Shown here: positions 1 to 8,013 of the stretch, piece by piece
How positions within the stretch are numbered: the first letter of the stretch is position 1
Layout: each line of letters starts with the position of its first letter
Assembly: GCA_902779575.1 (NCBI GenBank)
Contig: CACZBW010000012.1
Location: 105,178-169,177, forward strand
Direction of reading: 5' to 3'
Length of the DNA: 64,000 nucleotides
From: an uncultured Lachnospiraceae bacterium
GTDB lineage: Bacteria; Bacillota; Clostridia; Lachnospirales; Lachnospiraceae
Translations under genes and position numbers: made by a program
Notes under the pieces: generated by a model
The model's input: the letters and a program-made list of their open reading frames with translations, nothing else
What the model was told of the DNA's origin: nothing
Databases searched by the model: none

Positions 1-767
1 CTCTGATAATACCTGGACCCTTCAACCGAACGCCATTCCGCCTGGAATGGAATCCCGCCCGTGCTGACCCGGGCGAGGACACGGTAAAAGGGGGTCTCCT
101 TAAAATCACGGATCTCCCTCTCCCTGCGGACCACCATGCCCAGGACACAGGTCATGACCCTGCCCACGGAGATCACGCAGTAGCGTTCCCCGAGAAAGGA
201 AGCCATCGAACTGCCGTACTTCAGGGTAAGGGCCCTGGAAAAATTAATCCCCATCAGATAGTCTTCCTTCGCGCGCAGATAGGCTGCCGCGCTCAGGTTA
301 TCATAGGCGCTCAGATCCTTCGCTTCCCGGATCCCGCGCCGGATCTCCTCCTCTGTCTGGGAATCGATCCAGACACGCTTCTCTTTCTTTCCCTTTACGC
401 CGGCCTCCTGCCGCACCAGGCGGTAGATATACTCGCCCTCCCGCCCGGAGTCCGTACAGACGTAAATCGTCTCCACATCCGGCCTGTTCAGGAGATGCTT
501 CACAATCCCGAACTGCTTTCTGGAGGACGGGATCGTCTCATACAGGAAATGATCCGGAAGAAACGGGAGCGTATCAAGACTCCATTTTTTATAGCGTTCA
601 TCGTAGGCATCCGGATAGCTCATGGTGATCAGGTGCCCGACGCACCAGGTCACGAGCAGGTTCTCCGATTCCTGGTAGCCGTCATGCCTTGTCATAGATT
701 CACCGAGCGCCTTCGCAAATTCCTGCGCGACGCTCGGCTTCTCTGCAATAAATAATGATTTGCCCAT
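1..767 (-). CDS. topB: DNA topoisomerase III, 5' part (runs off left edge)
   Basis: This is a type IA topoisomerase that passes single strands to decatenate replication and recombination intermediates. Translating the minus strand from the ATG at 767 gives MGKSLFIAEKPSVAQEFAKA, the Toprim-domain start typical of TopB, followed by the acidic metal-binding motif in the context TDSGREGEYIYRLV. About 255 residues are visible; the catalytic tyrosine region and C-terminus lie beyond position 1. The start was chosen because the Toprim strand begins two residues after it; upstream bases show only a weak AGGT ribosome binding site. No neighbour suggests plasmid or integrative-element context, though TopB homologues are also common on conjugative elements. 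Confidence 0.93.
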   Translation of the reverse strand, partial: MGKSLFIAEKPSVAQEFAKALGESMTRHDGYQESENLLVTWCVGHLITMSYPDAYDERYKKWSLDTLPFLPDHFLYETIPSSRKQFGIVKHLLNRPDVETIYVCTDSGREGEYIYRLVRQEAGVKGKKEKRVWIDSQTEEEIRRGIREAKDLSAYDNLSAAAYLRAKEDYLMGINFSRALTLKYGSSMASFLGERYCVISVGRVMTCVLGMVVRREREIRDFKETPFYRVLARVSTGGIPFQAEWRSVEGSRYYQ

Positions 768-930
768 ACCTGTCTGCCGGTACTCTCTCCATCTGTATAA
801 AGTGCCGCGAACCTGAAAGATCTCTCCTGACACGAAAAAGATCCGCGCCGGGAGAGACATCATCCTGCATCAGCTGAAAGACCGTTCACGGATCCCTGTA
901 CAGAAGGCGGGGAAACCGTGACCTGCAATC

Positions 931-992
931 ATTATGATTCACCCGCCGGAAGCATGGTCTGCATCTCCAGCCCGGCTTCCGGCGTGTCAATC
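931..992 (+). repeat. Dispersed intergenic repeat, copy 1 (partial)
   Basis: This copy carries the family's head TATGATTCAC and the core fragment ATGGTCTGC, enclosed by a 10-bp inverted repeat (CGCCGGAAGC / GCTTCCGGCG). It sits immediately 3' of the asd stop codon. The A-rich and CAATTCTGACGG parts seen in other copies are missing, so this is a degenerate member of the family described in the findings. Confidence 0.45.
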
Positions 993-996
993 ATCT

Positions 997-2082
997 TTAT
1001 TTCTTCGTAATATATCCCATGGACACAAGTGTCTCCGCGCAGAGGACAGCGCCTCCCGCGGCGCCGCGCAGCGTATTATGCGCCATGCCTATGAACTTCC
1101 AGTCATAGACCGTATCCTCTCTCAGGCGGCCGATCGATACGCCCATGCCTCTCTCGTAATCCACGTCGATCGTGATCTGCGGGCGATTCTCTTCTTCACA
1201 GTACTGGATAAACTGCTTCGGGGCGCTGGGAAGCGCATGCTCCTGGGGATAGCCCCGGAAACTGACCAGCTTTTCGATCAGCTCTTCCTTCGAGGGTTTC
1301 TCCCTGAAGCGCACAAAGGCGGCCGCAGTATGTCCGTTGAGGACGGGGATCCGCACGCACTGGCAGGTAATAACCGGCTCCTTTGCCGGAACGATGACGC
1401 CGTTCTCGATCTGTCCGAAGATGCGCAGCGGCTCCTTCTCGCTCTTCTCTTCCTCGCCGGAAATAAAGGGAATCACGTTCCCCACCATCTCCGGCCAGTC
1501 GCGGAAGGTCTTGCCCGCTCCGGAAATCGCCTGGTAAGTGGCCGCGACCAGTTCTGTCGGGCCGAACTCCTTCCATGCCGCAAGAGCCGGCGTATAAGCC
1601 TGAATCGAACAGTTGGGCTTCACGGCGATAAATCCGCGTTCCGTTCCCAGTCTTTTCTTCTGGAAAGGAATCACGTCGAAATGCTCCACGTTAATCTCCG
1701 GTACGACCATGGGGACGTCCGGCGTCCAGCGGTGCGCGCTGTTGTTGGATACGACAGGAGTTTCCGTCTTCGCGTAAGCTTCCTCGATCCGGCGGATCTC
1801 ATCCTTGCTCATATCGACTGCGGAGAAGACCATGTCAACCTGAGAAGCTACCTTCTCCACTTCCGTGACGTTCATTACTGTCATCCGGGCAACCTTCTCC
1901 GGCATCGGCGTTTCCATCTTCCAGCGGCCGCCGACCGCCTCCTCATAGGTTTTTCCGGCGCTGCGCGGACTCGCCGCCAGGGCGGCGATCTCAAAATACG
2001 GATGATCCGCAAGCAGCGAGATAAAACGCTGGCCTACCATGCCGGTTGCTCCGAGAATTCCTGCTTTCAGTTTCTGTTCCAT
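997..2082 (-). CDS. asd: Aspartate-semialdehyde dehydrogenase
   Basis: It reduces L-aspartyl-4-phosphate to aspartate semialdehyde with NADPH, the branch point to lysine/diaminopimelate, threonine and methionine. The 361-residue protein opens with the Rossmann motif GILGATGMVGQRFISLL and has the active-site cysteine in VKPNCSIQAY, the arrangement of the archaeal/fungal-type enzyme found in many Clostridia rather than the E. coli type. The open frame extends 31 codons further upstream, but the ATG at 2082 has an ideal GGAGG site and matches the family start. A strong promoter (TTGTTC, 17 bp, TATACT) ends only about 15 bp before the start codon, so the mRNA leader would be extremely short. Confidence 0.96.
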   Translation of the reverse strand: MEQKLKAGILGATGMVGQRFISLLADHPYFEIAALAASPRSAGKTYEEAVGGRWKMETPMPEKVARMTVMNVTEVEKVASQVDMVFSAVDMSKDEIRRIEEAYAKTETPVVSNNSAHRWTPDVPMVVPEINVEHFDVIPFQKKRLGTERGFIAVKPNCSIQAYTPALAAWKEFGPTELVAATYQAISGAGKTFRDWPEMVGNVIPFISGEEEKSEKEPLRIFGQIENGVIVPAKEPVITCQCVRIPVLNGHTAAAFVRFREKPSKEELIEKLVSFRGYPQEHALPSAPKQFIQYCEEENRPQITIDVDYERGMGVSIGRLREDTVYDWKFIGMAHNTLRGAAGGAVLCAETLVSMGYITKK

Positions 2083-2097
2083 GGTTTTTCCTCCTGT

Positions 2098-2126
2098 AGT
2101 ATAACACAGATTTCTGATCCGAACAA
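2098..2126 (-). promoter_or_regulatory. Promoter of asd
   Basis: The minus strand shows -35 TTGTTC at 2121-2126 and -10 TATACT at 2098-2103 with a 17-bp spacer. The predicted transcription start near 2091 falls on or just before the GGAGG ribosome binding site of asd. Confidence 0.75.
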
Positions 2127-2185
2127 GCGTTCGTTTTTTGTGGGAGTTTTGGCGGTACGAAGCTGTGATACGCACCCGTCCCGGA

Positions 2186-3598
2186 TTAATCCTCCGTCAG
2201 GCAGCTGTATTCAGCGCTCTGGCGGGTGCTGAGGTATTCCCTGGACGCTGCGATCGCCTTTTCCATGGAAGCCCTCCCGGGAGCGCCTTCCGTCAGGCGT
2301 TTCTCCACACAGGTCTTCAGGGAAATCGCCTCGTAGATATCCCCGTCAAAACAATCCGAAAACTGTCTGAATTCTTCAAGGCTCAGGTCATCCAGAGCTT
2401 TCCCCTTTTCGATGCAGTACAGCACCAGCCTTCCGGTAATGGCATGCGCGTCCCGGAAGGGAACGCCTCTGGAAGCCAGATAATCCGCTGCGTCCGTAGC
2501 GTTTGTAAAACCGTTTTTCGCGGAAGCTTCCATCACTTCCCTGCGGAATTTCATGGTGGAAACCATGCCGTCGAAGAGACGGATGTTCATTTTGACCGTG
2601 TCAATCGCGTCAAAAGCGCTCTCCTTATCCTCCTGCATGTCCTTGTTATAGGCAAGCGGAATCCCTTTCATCACTGTCAGCAGGCCCATCAGGGCGCCGT
2701 AGACGCGCCCGGTCTTGCCCCTGACCAGTTCCGCGATATCCGGATTCTTTTTCTGCGGCATAATGCTGGAGCCGGTTGAATAGGCGTCGTCCAGTTCCAC
2801 GAACCGGTATTCATTGCTGTTCCAGATGATCACTTCCTCGGAGAAACGGCTCAGATGCATCTGGCAGGCCGCCAGAATACTGAGAAACTCGATCAGGTAA
2901 TCCCTGTCGGAAACCCCGTCCATGGAATTGGCGCAGGGACGGCTGAAGCCAAGCTCCCTGGCGGTAAAGCAGCGGTCCAACGGATAGGTCGTCCCGGCGA
3001 GGGCCCCGCTTCCGAGGGGGCAGGTGTCCATGCGCTCTGTCAGGGAACTTAAATGTTCCCTGTCCCTGCGGAACATCTCAAAATAAGCCCCGAAATGATG
3101 GGCGAGGGTGACCGGCTGCGCCTTCTGCAGGTGGGTGAAACCCGGCATGAAGGTATCCAGATTCTCCTCCATGACGCGCAGGATGGTCTCCAGAAAATGC
3201 TTCAGCAGGGCGTCCGTCTCGTGTATCTCGTCACGGATATACAGTTTCATATCCAGCGCGACCTGGTCATTGCGGCTGCGCCCGGTATGCAGCTTCTTTC
3301 CGGCGTCCCCGATCCTACTGATCAGATGTGCCTCCACAAAGCTGTGAATATCCTCATATTCATCCGTAAATGCAAGTTCCCCGCTCTCGATATCCCTGAG
3401 AATGGAGCCGAGTCCGCCGACAATCTGCTCCACCTCCCCGTCTGACAGGATGCCCTGCTTGCCGAGCATCGCGGCGTGGGCCATGCTGCCCTGGATATCC
3501 TGCCGGTAAAGACGGCGGTCAAAGGGAAGCGAGTCGTTGAACCGCTTCACAAGTGCGTCTGTTTCTTTCGTAAATCTGCCGCCCCAAAGCTGCGCCAT
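2186..3598 (-). CDS. argH: Argininosuccinate lyase
   Basis: It cleaves argininosuccinate to arginine and fumarate, the last step of arginine synthesis. The 470-residue protein starts with the family signature MAQLWGGRFTKETDALVKRF and has the fumarase/aspartase-superfamily loop GSSIMPQKKNPD near residue 273. Other family blocks are the HTGRSRNDQVALD segment and GFTHLQKAQP. Length is normal for the family. A GGAGGT site precedes the ATG. No other arginine gene is in the window; upstream on the same strand are queH and dut, separated from argH by a 90-bp tandem repeat. Confidence 0.97.
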   Translation of the reverse strand: MAQLWGGRFTKETDALVKRFNDSLPFDRRLYRQDIQGSMAHAAMLGKQGILSDGEVEQIVGGLGSILRDIESGELAFTDEYEDIHSFVEAHLISRIGDAGKKLHTGRSRNDQVALDMKLYIRDEIHETDALLKHFLETILRVMEENLDTFMPGFTHLQKAQPVTLAHHFGAYFEMFRRDREHLSSLTERMDTCPLGSGALAGTTYPLDRCFTARELGFSRPCANSMDGVSDRDYLIEFLSILAACQMHLSRFSEEVIIWNSNEYRFVELDDAYSTGSSIMPQKKNPDIAELVRGKTGRVYGALMGLLTVMKGIPLAYNKDMQEDKESAFDAIDTVKMNIRLFDGMVSTMKFRREVMEASAKNGFTNATDAADYLASRGVPFRDAHAITGRLVLYCIEKGKALDDLSLEEFRQFSDCFDGDIYEAISLKTCVEKRLTEGAPGRASMEKAIAASREYLSTRQSAEYSCLTED

Positions 3599-3642
3599 AT
3601 CTGCGACCTCCTTCTGGAAACCGGCCGGCGGTTTCCATACTG

Positions 3643-3934
3643 TGCTGTCCTCATCTGCTCCCGGATCCCGGTATCTTCAGCTGCGAGGCTTTATCTGTGC
3701 GCCTACGGTATCCGCCGGAAACTTCCATGATCTGCTGTCCTCATCTGCTCCCGGATCCCGGTATCTTCAGCTGCCAGGCTTCATCTGTGCGCCCGCGGCA
3801 TCCGCCGGAGACTTCCATGATCTGCAGTCCTGATCTGCTCCCGGATCCCGGTATCTTCAGCTGCCAGGCTTCATCTGTGCGCCCGCGGCATCCGCCGGAG
3901 ACTTCCATGATCTGCTGTCCTGATCTGCTCCCGG
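3643..3934. repeat. 90-bp tandem repeat, three full copies plus a partial
   Basis: Contiguous direct repeats begin at 3643, 3733, 3823 and 3913, exactly 90 bp apart. The second and third copies differ at only two positions; the first differs from the second at about six; the fourth stops matching after about 22 bp. There are no unique spacers, so it is not a CRISPR. Because 90 is a multiple of three, open frames run through it on both strands, but none has a convincing start. It fills the gap between queH and argH. Confidence 0.9.
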
Positions 3935-3960
3935 CAGCCGGAAGCCCGGGCTGGTATTCC

Positions 3961-4605
3961 TCACGCTTTCTTCTCCGTCTCCCGCTCTTTCTTTGAAAAA
4001 ACGCAGCCGCAGTAATCCTGCCGGTAGAGATCATACTCCCGGCTCAGCTGTATGGAACGGAGATAGCCGTTTCGTTTCTTAAAATCCGAAGGGAGATGGC
4101 GGACCTGATAAGTCCCGGCCAGCTCCTCTCCGATCTCATTGATCTTCTGTGCGTTCTTGAGAGGGCTTATGGAAAGAGTCGTCGTGAAATAATCATACGC
4201 GCCTTCCGCCGCCAGCCTGGCTGCCTCCTCCATCCTGAGCCGGTAGCAGGCAAAGCAGCGCTCCCCGCCCTCCCGGATCTGTTCCAGGCCTTTTACCGCG
4301 CGGTAGTATTCCCCCGGATCATAGCGGCCGGCACAAAAGTGAACGGGATAACGCGGCTTCATCTCAGCGATCAGCCGCACAAGCTCTTCCTCCCTGCGCC
4401 GGTATTCCTCCGGCGGTTCAATATTCGGATTATAGAAAAAATCCGTAATCTCGAAGTAATCGGAAAGATATTCCAGCACATAGCTGGAGCACGGAGCGCA
4501 GCAGCTGTGCAGGAACAGCCTCGGGACTTTTTCTCCCTGCTGCGTCTGTCTGCTGATCTCCTCCAGAAGAGCATCCAGTTTCTTCTGATAATTGATCTGA
4601 TTCAT
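3961..4605 (-). CDS. queH: Epoxyqueuosine reductase QueH
   Basis: It reduces epoxyqueuosine to queuosine in the anticodon of GUN-type tRNAs, the non-cobalamin alternative to QueG. The 214-residue product carries the conserved cysteine motifs HSCCAPCSSYV near the N-terminus, RCFACYRLRM in the middle and YCGC near the C-terminus, which bind the metal centre in this family, plus the FKKRNGY block. The open frame extends to 4698, but that would overlap dut; the ATG at 4605 begins 22 bp after the dut stop and fits family length. It is probably co-transcribed with dut. queA and tgt lie elsewhere in the window. Confidence 0.94.
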   Translation of the reverse strand: MNQINYQKKLDALLEEISRQTQQGEKVPRLFLHSCCAPCSSYVLEYLSDYFEITDFFYNPNIEPPEEYRRREEELVRLIAEMKPRYPVHFCAGRYDPGEYYRAVKGLEQIREGGERCFACYRLRMEEAARLAAEGAYDYFTTTLSISPLKNAQKINEIGEELAGTYQVRHLPSDFKKRNGYLRSIQLSREYDLYRQDYCGCVFSKKERETEKKA

Positions 4606-4627
4606 AACTTTACAATAAAGACCGGTA

Positions 4628-5068
4628 TCAATAAAGACCGGTATGTCCGAATCCGCCTTCTCCGCGGTCCGTCCTGTCCAGACTTCCGCACTCCTCAAAC
4701 TCAGCCTTCATGCAGGGAAGGATCAGAAGCTGGGCGATCCGTTCCCCCTGCTCTATGATCCGCTCCGTTCCGGAATCGTTGTGCAGGGAAACGCAGATCT
4801 CCCCGCGGTAATCGGGATCAATCACTCCGACACAGTTCGCCGGCCGCAGCCCCTGCTTCAGGGACAGGCCGCTCCTTGCGAAGATGCCTCCGAAATATCC
4901 TTCCGGAATCGCCGCGGCAAGCCCCGTCCCGATCAGCTTCGCCGAATGTGGGGGAATAACCGTTCTTTCTTCCTTCATACAGGCGCACAGATCATATCCC
5001 GCGCTGTGTCCGGTTCCCGCAGCCGGGACGACGGCCCGTTCATCCAGTTTCACAATCTTTATCTTCAT
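4628..5068 (-). CDS. dut: dUTP diphosphatase
   Basis: It hydrolyses dUTP to dUMP and pyrophosphate, keeping uracil out of DNA and feeding thymidylate synthesis. All trimeric dUTPase motifs are visible in 146 residues: AGTGHSAGYDLCA (motif 1), GIFARSGLSLKQG (motif 3 region), GVIDPDYRGEICV, GERIAQLLI, and the C-terminal glycine-rich arm RGEGGFGHTG. Length is typical. A consensus promoter lies about 95 bp upstream, and queH follows 22 bp after the stop. Confidence 0.96.
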   Translation of the reverse strand: MKIKIVKLDERAVVPAAGTGHSAGYDLCACMKEERTVIPPHSAKLIGTGLAAAIPEGYFGGIFARSGLSLKQGLRPANCVGVIDPDYRGEICVSLHNDSGTERIIEQGERIAQLLILPCMKAEFEECGSLDRTDRGEGGFGHTGLY

Positions 5069-5163
5069 TCTCTGTCTTCCGTTCCGGATCCGCTTCTGTC
5101 TTCTTTCCTGTGCCTCTCTTCTCCCCGCGGCTCAGCGCCGCAGAGAAAGGAATTGATCGGTCT

Positions 5164-5192
5164 ATTATCTCAAAAGTCAGTTCTGAGGTCAA
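5164..5192 (-). promoter_or_regulatory. Promoter of dut-queH
   Basis: The minus strand reads TTGACC at 5187-5192, a 17-bp spacer, and GATAAT at 5164-5169. This close-to-consensus site leaves a leader of about 90 nt before dut. It lies in the gap after the RyR-domain gene. Confidence 0.75.
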
Positions 5193-5269
5193 GAAGAGCT
5201 TTTCCGGCAATCCGGCGGATCCGGATCTGCTTTTTCACAGACAGTCCGGACAGAAAGGCCGGACGGATC

Positions 5270-7357
5270 TTATTTCCATTTGAAGTACAGTTCGTACCCG
5301 ATCTCCCGGAGCTGTCCCGGAATCTCCCTGACCTGCCGGCGAATGAAAGACCGGGTCGTCTCATTCAGCTGCTCGTATGGAACCAGTTCCGGCGTCTGCT
5401 TCAGGTCCGGATTCGCCGTTCCCACCGTCCATCCCGCAGTCATGCGGTCCCGCATCCATCTTTCATGCTCAAGGGAAGCAAATTCTTCCAGCACCGGTCC
5501 GAAGAGTTCCGTTATGGCGTCCGGAGCGGCCGGAAGAAGAAGCGCTGTCTCTGTTTCTCCGGCCGGTTCATCCGGCCTGTCGGACGAGACGCTTCTCCCC
5601 GCGATCGGCCTGAGTCCGACCTGCATATCATAGTCCTGCAGTTTTTCCCCGAGAAAGCGGATATGCGAGCGGTAGCTTTCTTTATAGCATTCCTCCAGAT
5701 CCTTCCATGGAGCGAGCTCATCCGGGCAGTGGGCAGTTTCGAAGGTCATACTGATCTCTCCGGCGCTCATCGAGGCTGCGGACAGCGCTTCCGGAAACGC
5801 AGCAGTCCCTGCCTCTTTATCAAATGGCGGCTGACCGTCCGTCTCCCCGGCGCCGGGATGTTTTTTGAGAAGATTCATATGCGCGATTCTCGCGTACTGC
5901 TCCACGGCATCCCCCATCACCTGCTCGAAAGCCAGCTTGTTCCGGAAGTCCTTCACATCCAGGTGGAGATCCAGCTGCTCATCCATGGGGAGGCAGGAGG
6001 GCGTGAAACGGTTGACGTCGGAAAGCCTGCACATGGAGAGGATGAACTCAAGGGACCTTGCCCCGTGCCGGTACTCAGACACTCTGAGCAGGGCGGAAAG
6101 AAGGCCTCTGGAGATATTGATCAGCCCGCCGTCCGAATTGTAGATGCCGGGGATCCTGCGGATAATCTGCTCTCTGAGCAGGACAGCCCTCCGGATAATA
6201 TGGCTGCGGTCCGTGAAGCTGACCGGATTCAGGCCCTTGATATTCAGGATTCCTTTCAGCCTGCTGACGAAATCCGGACCCTTGACCCTGCGGAAGGCGT
6301 CGGACTGGGCAGTTGAATCCCCCTGGTCCGCGGGAAGAAACTGGCGGAAGGATTCCGCAGTTCCGCCCGCGAAGACAAATACGGCGTCGTCGATGGATCT
6401 TGTCCTGCCGCTCAGGGTATACTCCCCGTCCTGCATTGGGGCCAGGAAATATTTCAGCCAGCCCCTCGCCTCTGAATCCAGTTCCGAATCAAATTCATCA
6501 AAGAAAATGAGAGGAATGCTGCCTTTCGGACATTTCAGGGCTTCCTCCAGCGCTTCAAAAAGGGCGTCGGGACCCTTATACTGGGAAACATTCAGGGATG
6601 TGACAGCAAATCTTCCCGAGGTGGAGGCAATCTGCTTCACTCCGAAGGATTTCCCCGCACCCGGAGGGCCGAAAACCGCTATGGAAAGCGGCTGCAGCAT
6701 ATCGCCCGGCTGCATGCTGTCGCACTGGAGAATGTAATCATCCAGCAGGGCGCGGATTGTCTGGTAGTTCTCGATCTCATCCCGGTCCACGGTCGCAAGG
6801 GCATTATAATGGCAGACCGGCACATGCCGGTACAGTTCCTCCGGACCCGCGAAAACGATCTGTTCCGCCGCGGCAAGGTATCCTCCCGGCTGGGACATGC
6901 AGTATTCATCAAGAATGCAGAAAGGATTCTTCCCGGATACCAGCGCCTTCATGCTCCGCTCAGGTACGCGGATCCTGCATACGGTTCCTTCCTTCTCCTT
7001 CTTCATAAGGGAGCGGAGGACCGGATAGAGCGGGGCGTCCTCGCTGAGGGAAGAACCTTCCGCGCACAGGGGGGTAAAGAGAAGGATCCATCTGCCGTCC
7101 TCGCGGATCAGCGCTCCTTCCTCGTTCAGCAGAATCACCAGGTCCCTGCGGACCTTCAATGCGTGCAGGGAATCATTCACCGCAAGCTGCAGGAGAAATT
7201 CATCCACAGTGCGCTCATAGGATAAATGCCTGCTGATGGGGTAATCCAGATTTCTGAGATGCGCCATCTGCATCATCGGTATTTTATTGGTCTCAAAAGC
7301 CTCGGCAAAAGAACTGCCGGGCACATATTCTTTATAATCGTTTCTGTTTTTCAACAT
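5270..7357 (-). CDS. AAA+ ATPase with C-terminal RyR (ryanodine-receptor-type) domain
   Basis: The biological role of this 695-residue protein is unknown. Residues 1 to about 220 have no recognised domain. An AAA+ module follows, with Walker A GPPGAGKS at 230-237, Walker B IFFDEFD near 284-290, a strand VFVFAGGT where sensor 1 is expected, and a possible arginine finger in DFVSRLKG near 362-369. At the C-terminus, about 627-692 matches the RyR fold (FASLEHERWMRDRMTAGW, then VPYEQL and the R..V..IPGQLREIGYEL block), and 549-583 looks like a second, partial RyR unit. RyR domains in bacteria occur in signalling and conflict-type proteins as putative ligand-binding modules; here they could sense a ligand and gate the ATPase. 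No transmembrane segment is visible. The gene has its own promoter and no partner effector beside it. Confidence 0.85.
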   Translation of the reverse strand: MLKNRNDYKEYVPGSSFAEAFETNKIPMMQMAHLRNLDYPISRHLSYERTVDEFLLQLAVNDSLHALKVRRDLVILLNEEGALIREDGRWILLFTPLCAEGSSLSEDAPLYPVLRSLMKKEKEGTVCRIRVPERSMKALVSGKNPFCILDEYCMSQPGGYLAAAEQIVFAGPEELYRHVPVCHYNALATVDRDEIENYQTIRALLDDYILQCDSMQPGDMLQPLSIAVFGPPGAGKSFGVKQIASTSGRFAVTSLNVSQYKGPDALFEALEEALKCPKGSIPLIFFDEFDSELDSEARGWLKYFLAPMQDGEYTLSGRTRSIDDAVFVFAGGTAESFRQFLPADQGDSTAQSDAFRRVKGPDFVSRLKGILNIKGLNPVSFTDRSHIIRRAVLLREQIIRRIPGIYNSDGGLINISRGLLSALLRVSEYRHGARSLEFILSMCRLSDVNRFTPSCLPMDEQLDLHLDVKDFRNKLAFEQVMGDAVEQYARIAHMNLLKKHPGAGETDGQPPFDKEAGTAAFPEALSAASMSAGEISMTFETAHCPDELAPWKDLEECYKESYRSHIRFLGEKLQDYDMQVGLRPIAGRSVSSDRPDEPAGETETALLLPAAPDAITELFGPVLEEFASLEHERWMRDRMTAGWTVGTANPDLKQTPELVPYEQLNETTRSFIRRQVREIPGQLREIGYELYFKWK

Positions 7358-7388
7358 ATTTATTCATCCCCTTTCGGTTTAAACGGGA

Positions 7389-7416
7389 ATTATAGCACGA
7401 TCTGTAAAGAATGCAA
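7389..7416 (-). promoter_or_regulatory. Promoter of the RyR-domain AAA+ gene
   Basis: The minus strand shows TTGCAT at 7411-7416, a 16-bp spacer and a perfect TATAAT at 7389-7394. It is located between the 71-residue orphan gene and the AAA+ gene, so the latter can be transcribed alone. Confidence 0.75.
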
Positions 7417-7545
7417 GTGCCCCTTTCTTTCCTTTTTCTTATTTCACAGTTCTTTCACAGGCGGACTCTCCGCAGGGCTGTCAGGCACAAAGCTGCTTTG
7501 CCCCGGAAGAGCCTCAAGCAGGCGGCAGCGCTCCAAAGAGGCGGT

Positions 7546-7761
7546 TCAGAGCGTATCCAGGATCTTCCGTACCTCCTCCTCTTCCATCCCGCACAGGTCG
7601 CTGACCATACCGATCATGGCGTCGCCTCCATGGGCGTTCATCTTCCGGTCCAGCTCCAGAAAACGCTGCGCAATCACCCTGCGCTCATTCCTGGCGCCCT
7701 CTTCCCTGCACTGTTCTCCGTATTCACGGACCTGTTCAATCAGAATATCAAATCTGTTCAT
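7546..7761 (-). CDS. Small hypothetical protein, 71 residues
   Basis: I do not recognise this protein. It is charged and predicted mostly helical: MNRFDILIEQVREYGEQCRE, then an Arg/Glu-rich helix and a C-terminal acidic segment EEEEVRKILDTL. There is no signal peptide, membrane segment or cysteine motif. A clear AAGGAG site seven bases before the ATG supports translation. It is upstream of the RyR-domain AAA+ gene on the same strand, 188 bp apart with a promoter in between, so any functional link is only suggestive. Confidence 0.6.
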   Translation of the reverse strand: MNRFDILIEQVREYGEQCREEGARNERRVIAQRFLELDRKMNAHGGDAMIGMVSDLCGMEEEEVRKILDTL

Positions 7762-7821
7762 GCTGTCACTCCTTCTGTCCGGCCGCCCTGGACAGGCAGT
7801 CTGTATAAAATATCATTTCGG

Positions 7822-7859
7822 GCTGCGCAGCGGAAGGCTTGCTCAGCAAGCCGCGCAGC
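7822..7859. repeat. Nested palindrome upstream of the 71-residue gene
   Basis: An inner perfect hairpin GGCTTGC-TCA-GCAAGCC (7836-7852) is nested in an outer pair GCTGCGC / GCGCAGC (7822-7828, 7853-7859). It would fold in the leader of the 71-residue gene. No T-tract follows on either strand, so it is not an obvious terminator. Confidence 0.7.
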
Positions 7860-7888
7860 ACGCGGCTTTGATCGCATTTCGCGCTCAA

Positions 7889-7916
7889 AGAATATAAAGG
7901 GAAATGCTGTTTCCAA
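7889..7916 (-). promoter_or_regulatory. Possible promoter of the 71-residue gene
   Basis: On the minus strand TTGGAA (7911-7916) and TATTCT (7889-7894) are separated by 16 bp. The match is moderate. The implied leader of about 120 nt would contain the nested palindrome at 7822-7859. Confidence 0.4.
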
Positions 7917-7954
7917 GGTATCATCAGTTGTCAGTCAGAATAGATGCGTTTCCC

Positions 7955-7990
7955 TAAAAAAAGCTCTGCGCCGAAGGGCACAGAGCCGCT
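7955..7990 (-). terminator. Rho-independent terminator of the DUF6465-type gene
   Basis: On the minus strand the stem GGCTCTGTGCCC-TTCG-GCGCAGAGC is followed by a run of seven Ts. It begins about 25 bp after the stop codon of the DUF6465-type gene. Confidence 0.85.
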
Positions 7991-8013
7991 TTAAAAACAG
8001 AAAACAAAGTTCA

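Noticed and set aside
3643-3934. Possible CRISPR array
   Set aside because: The 90-bp units are contiguous with no unique spacers and there are no cas genes; it is an ordinary tandem repeat.
3741-4034. A 97-residue repeat protein encoded through the 90-bp repeat on the minus strand
   Set aside because: It overlaps the 3' end of queH in another frame and lacks a convincing ribosome binding site; the open frame follows from a unit length divisible by three.
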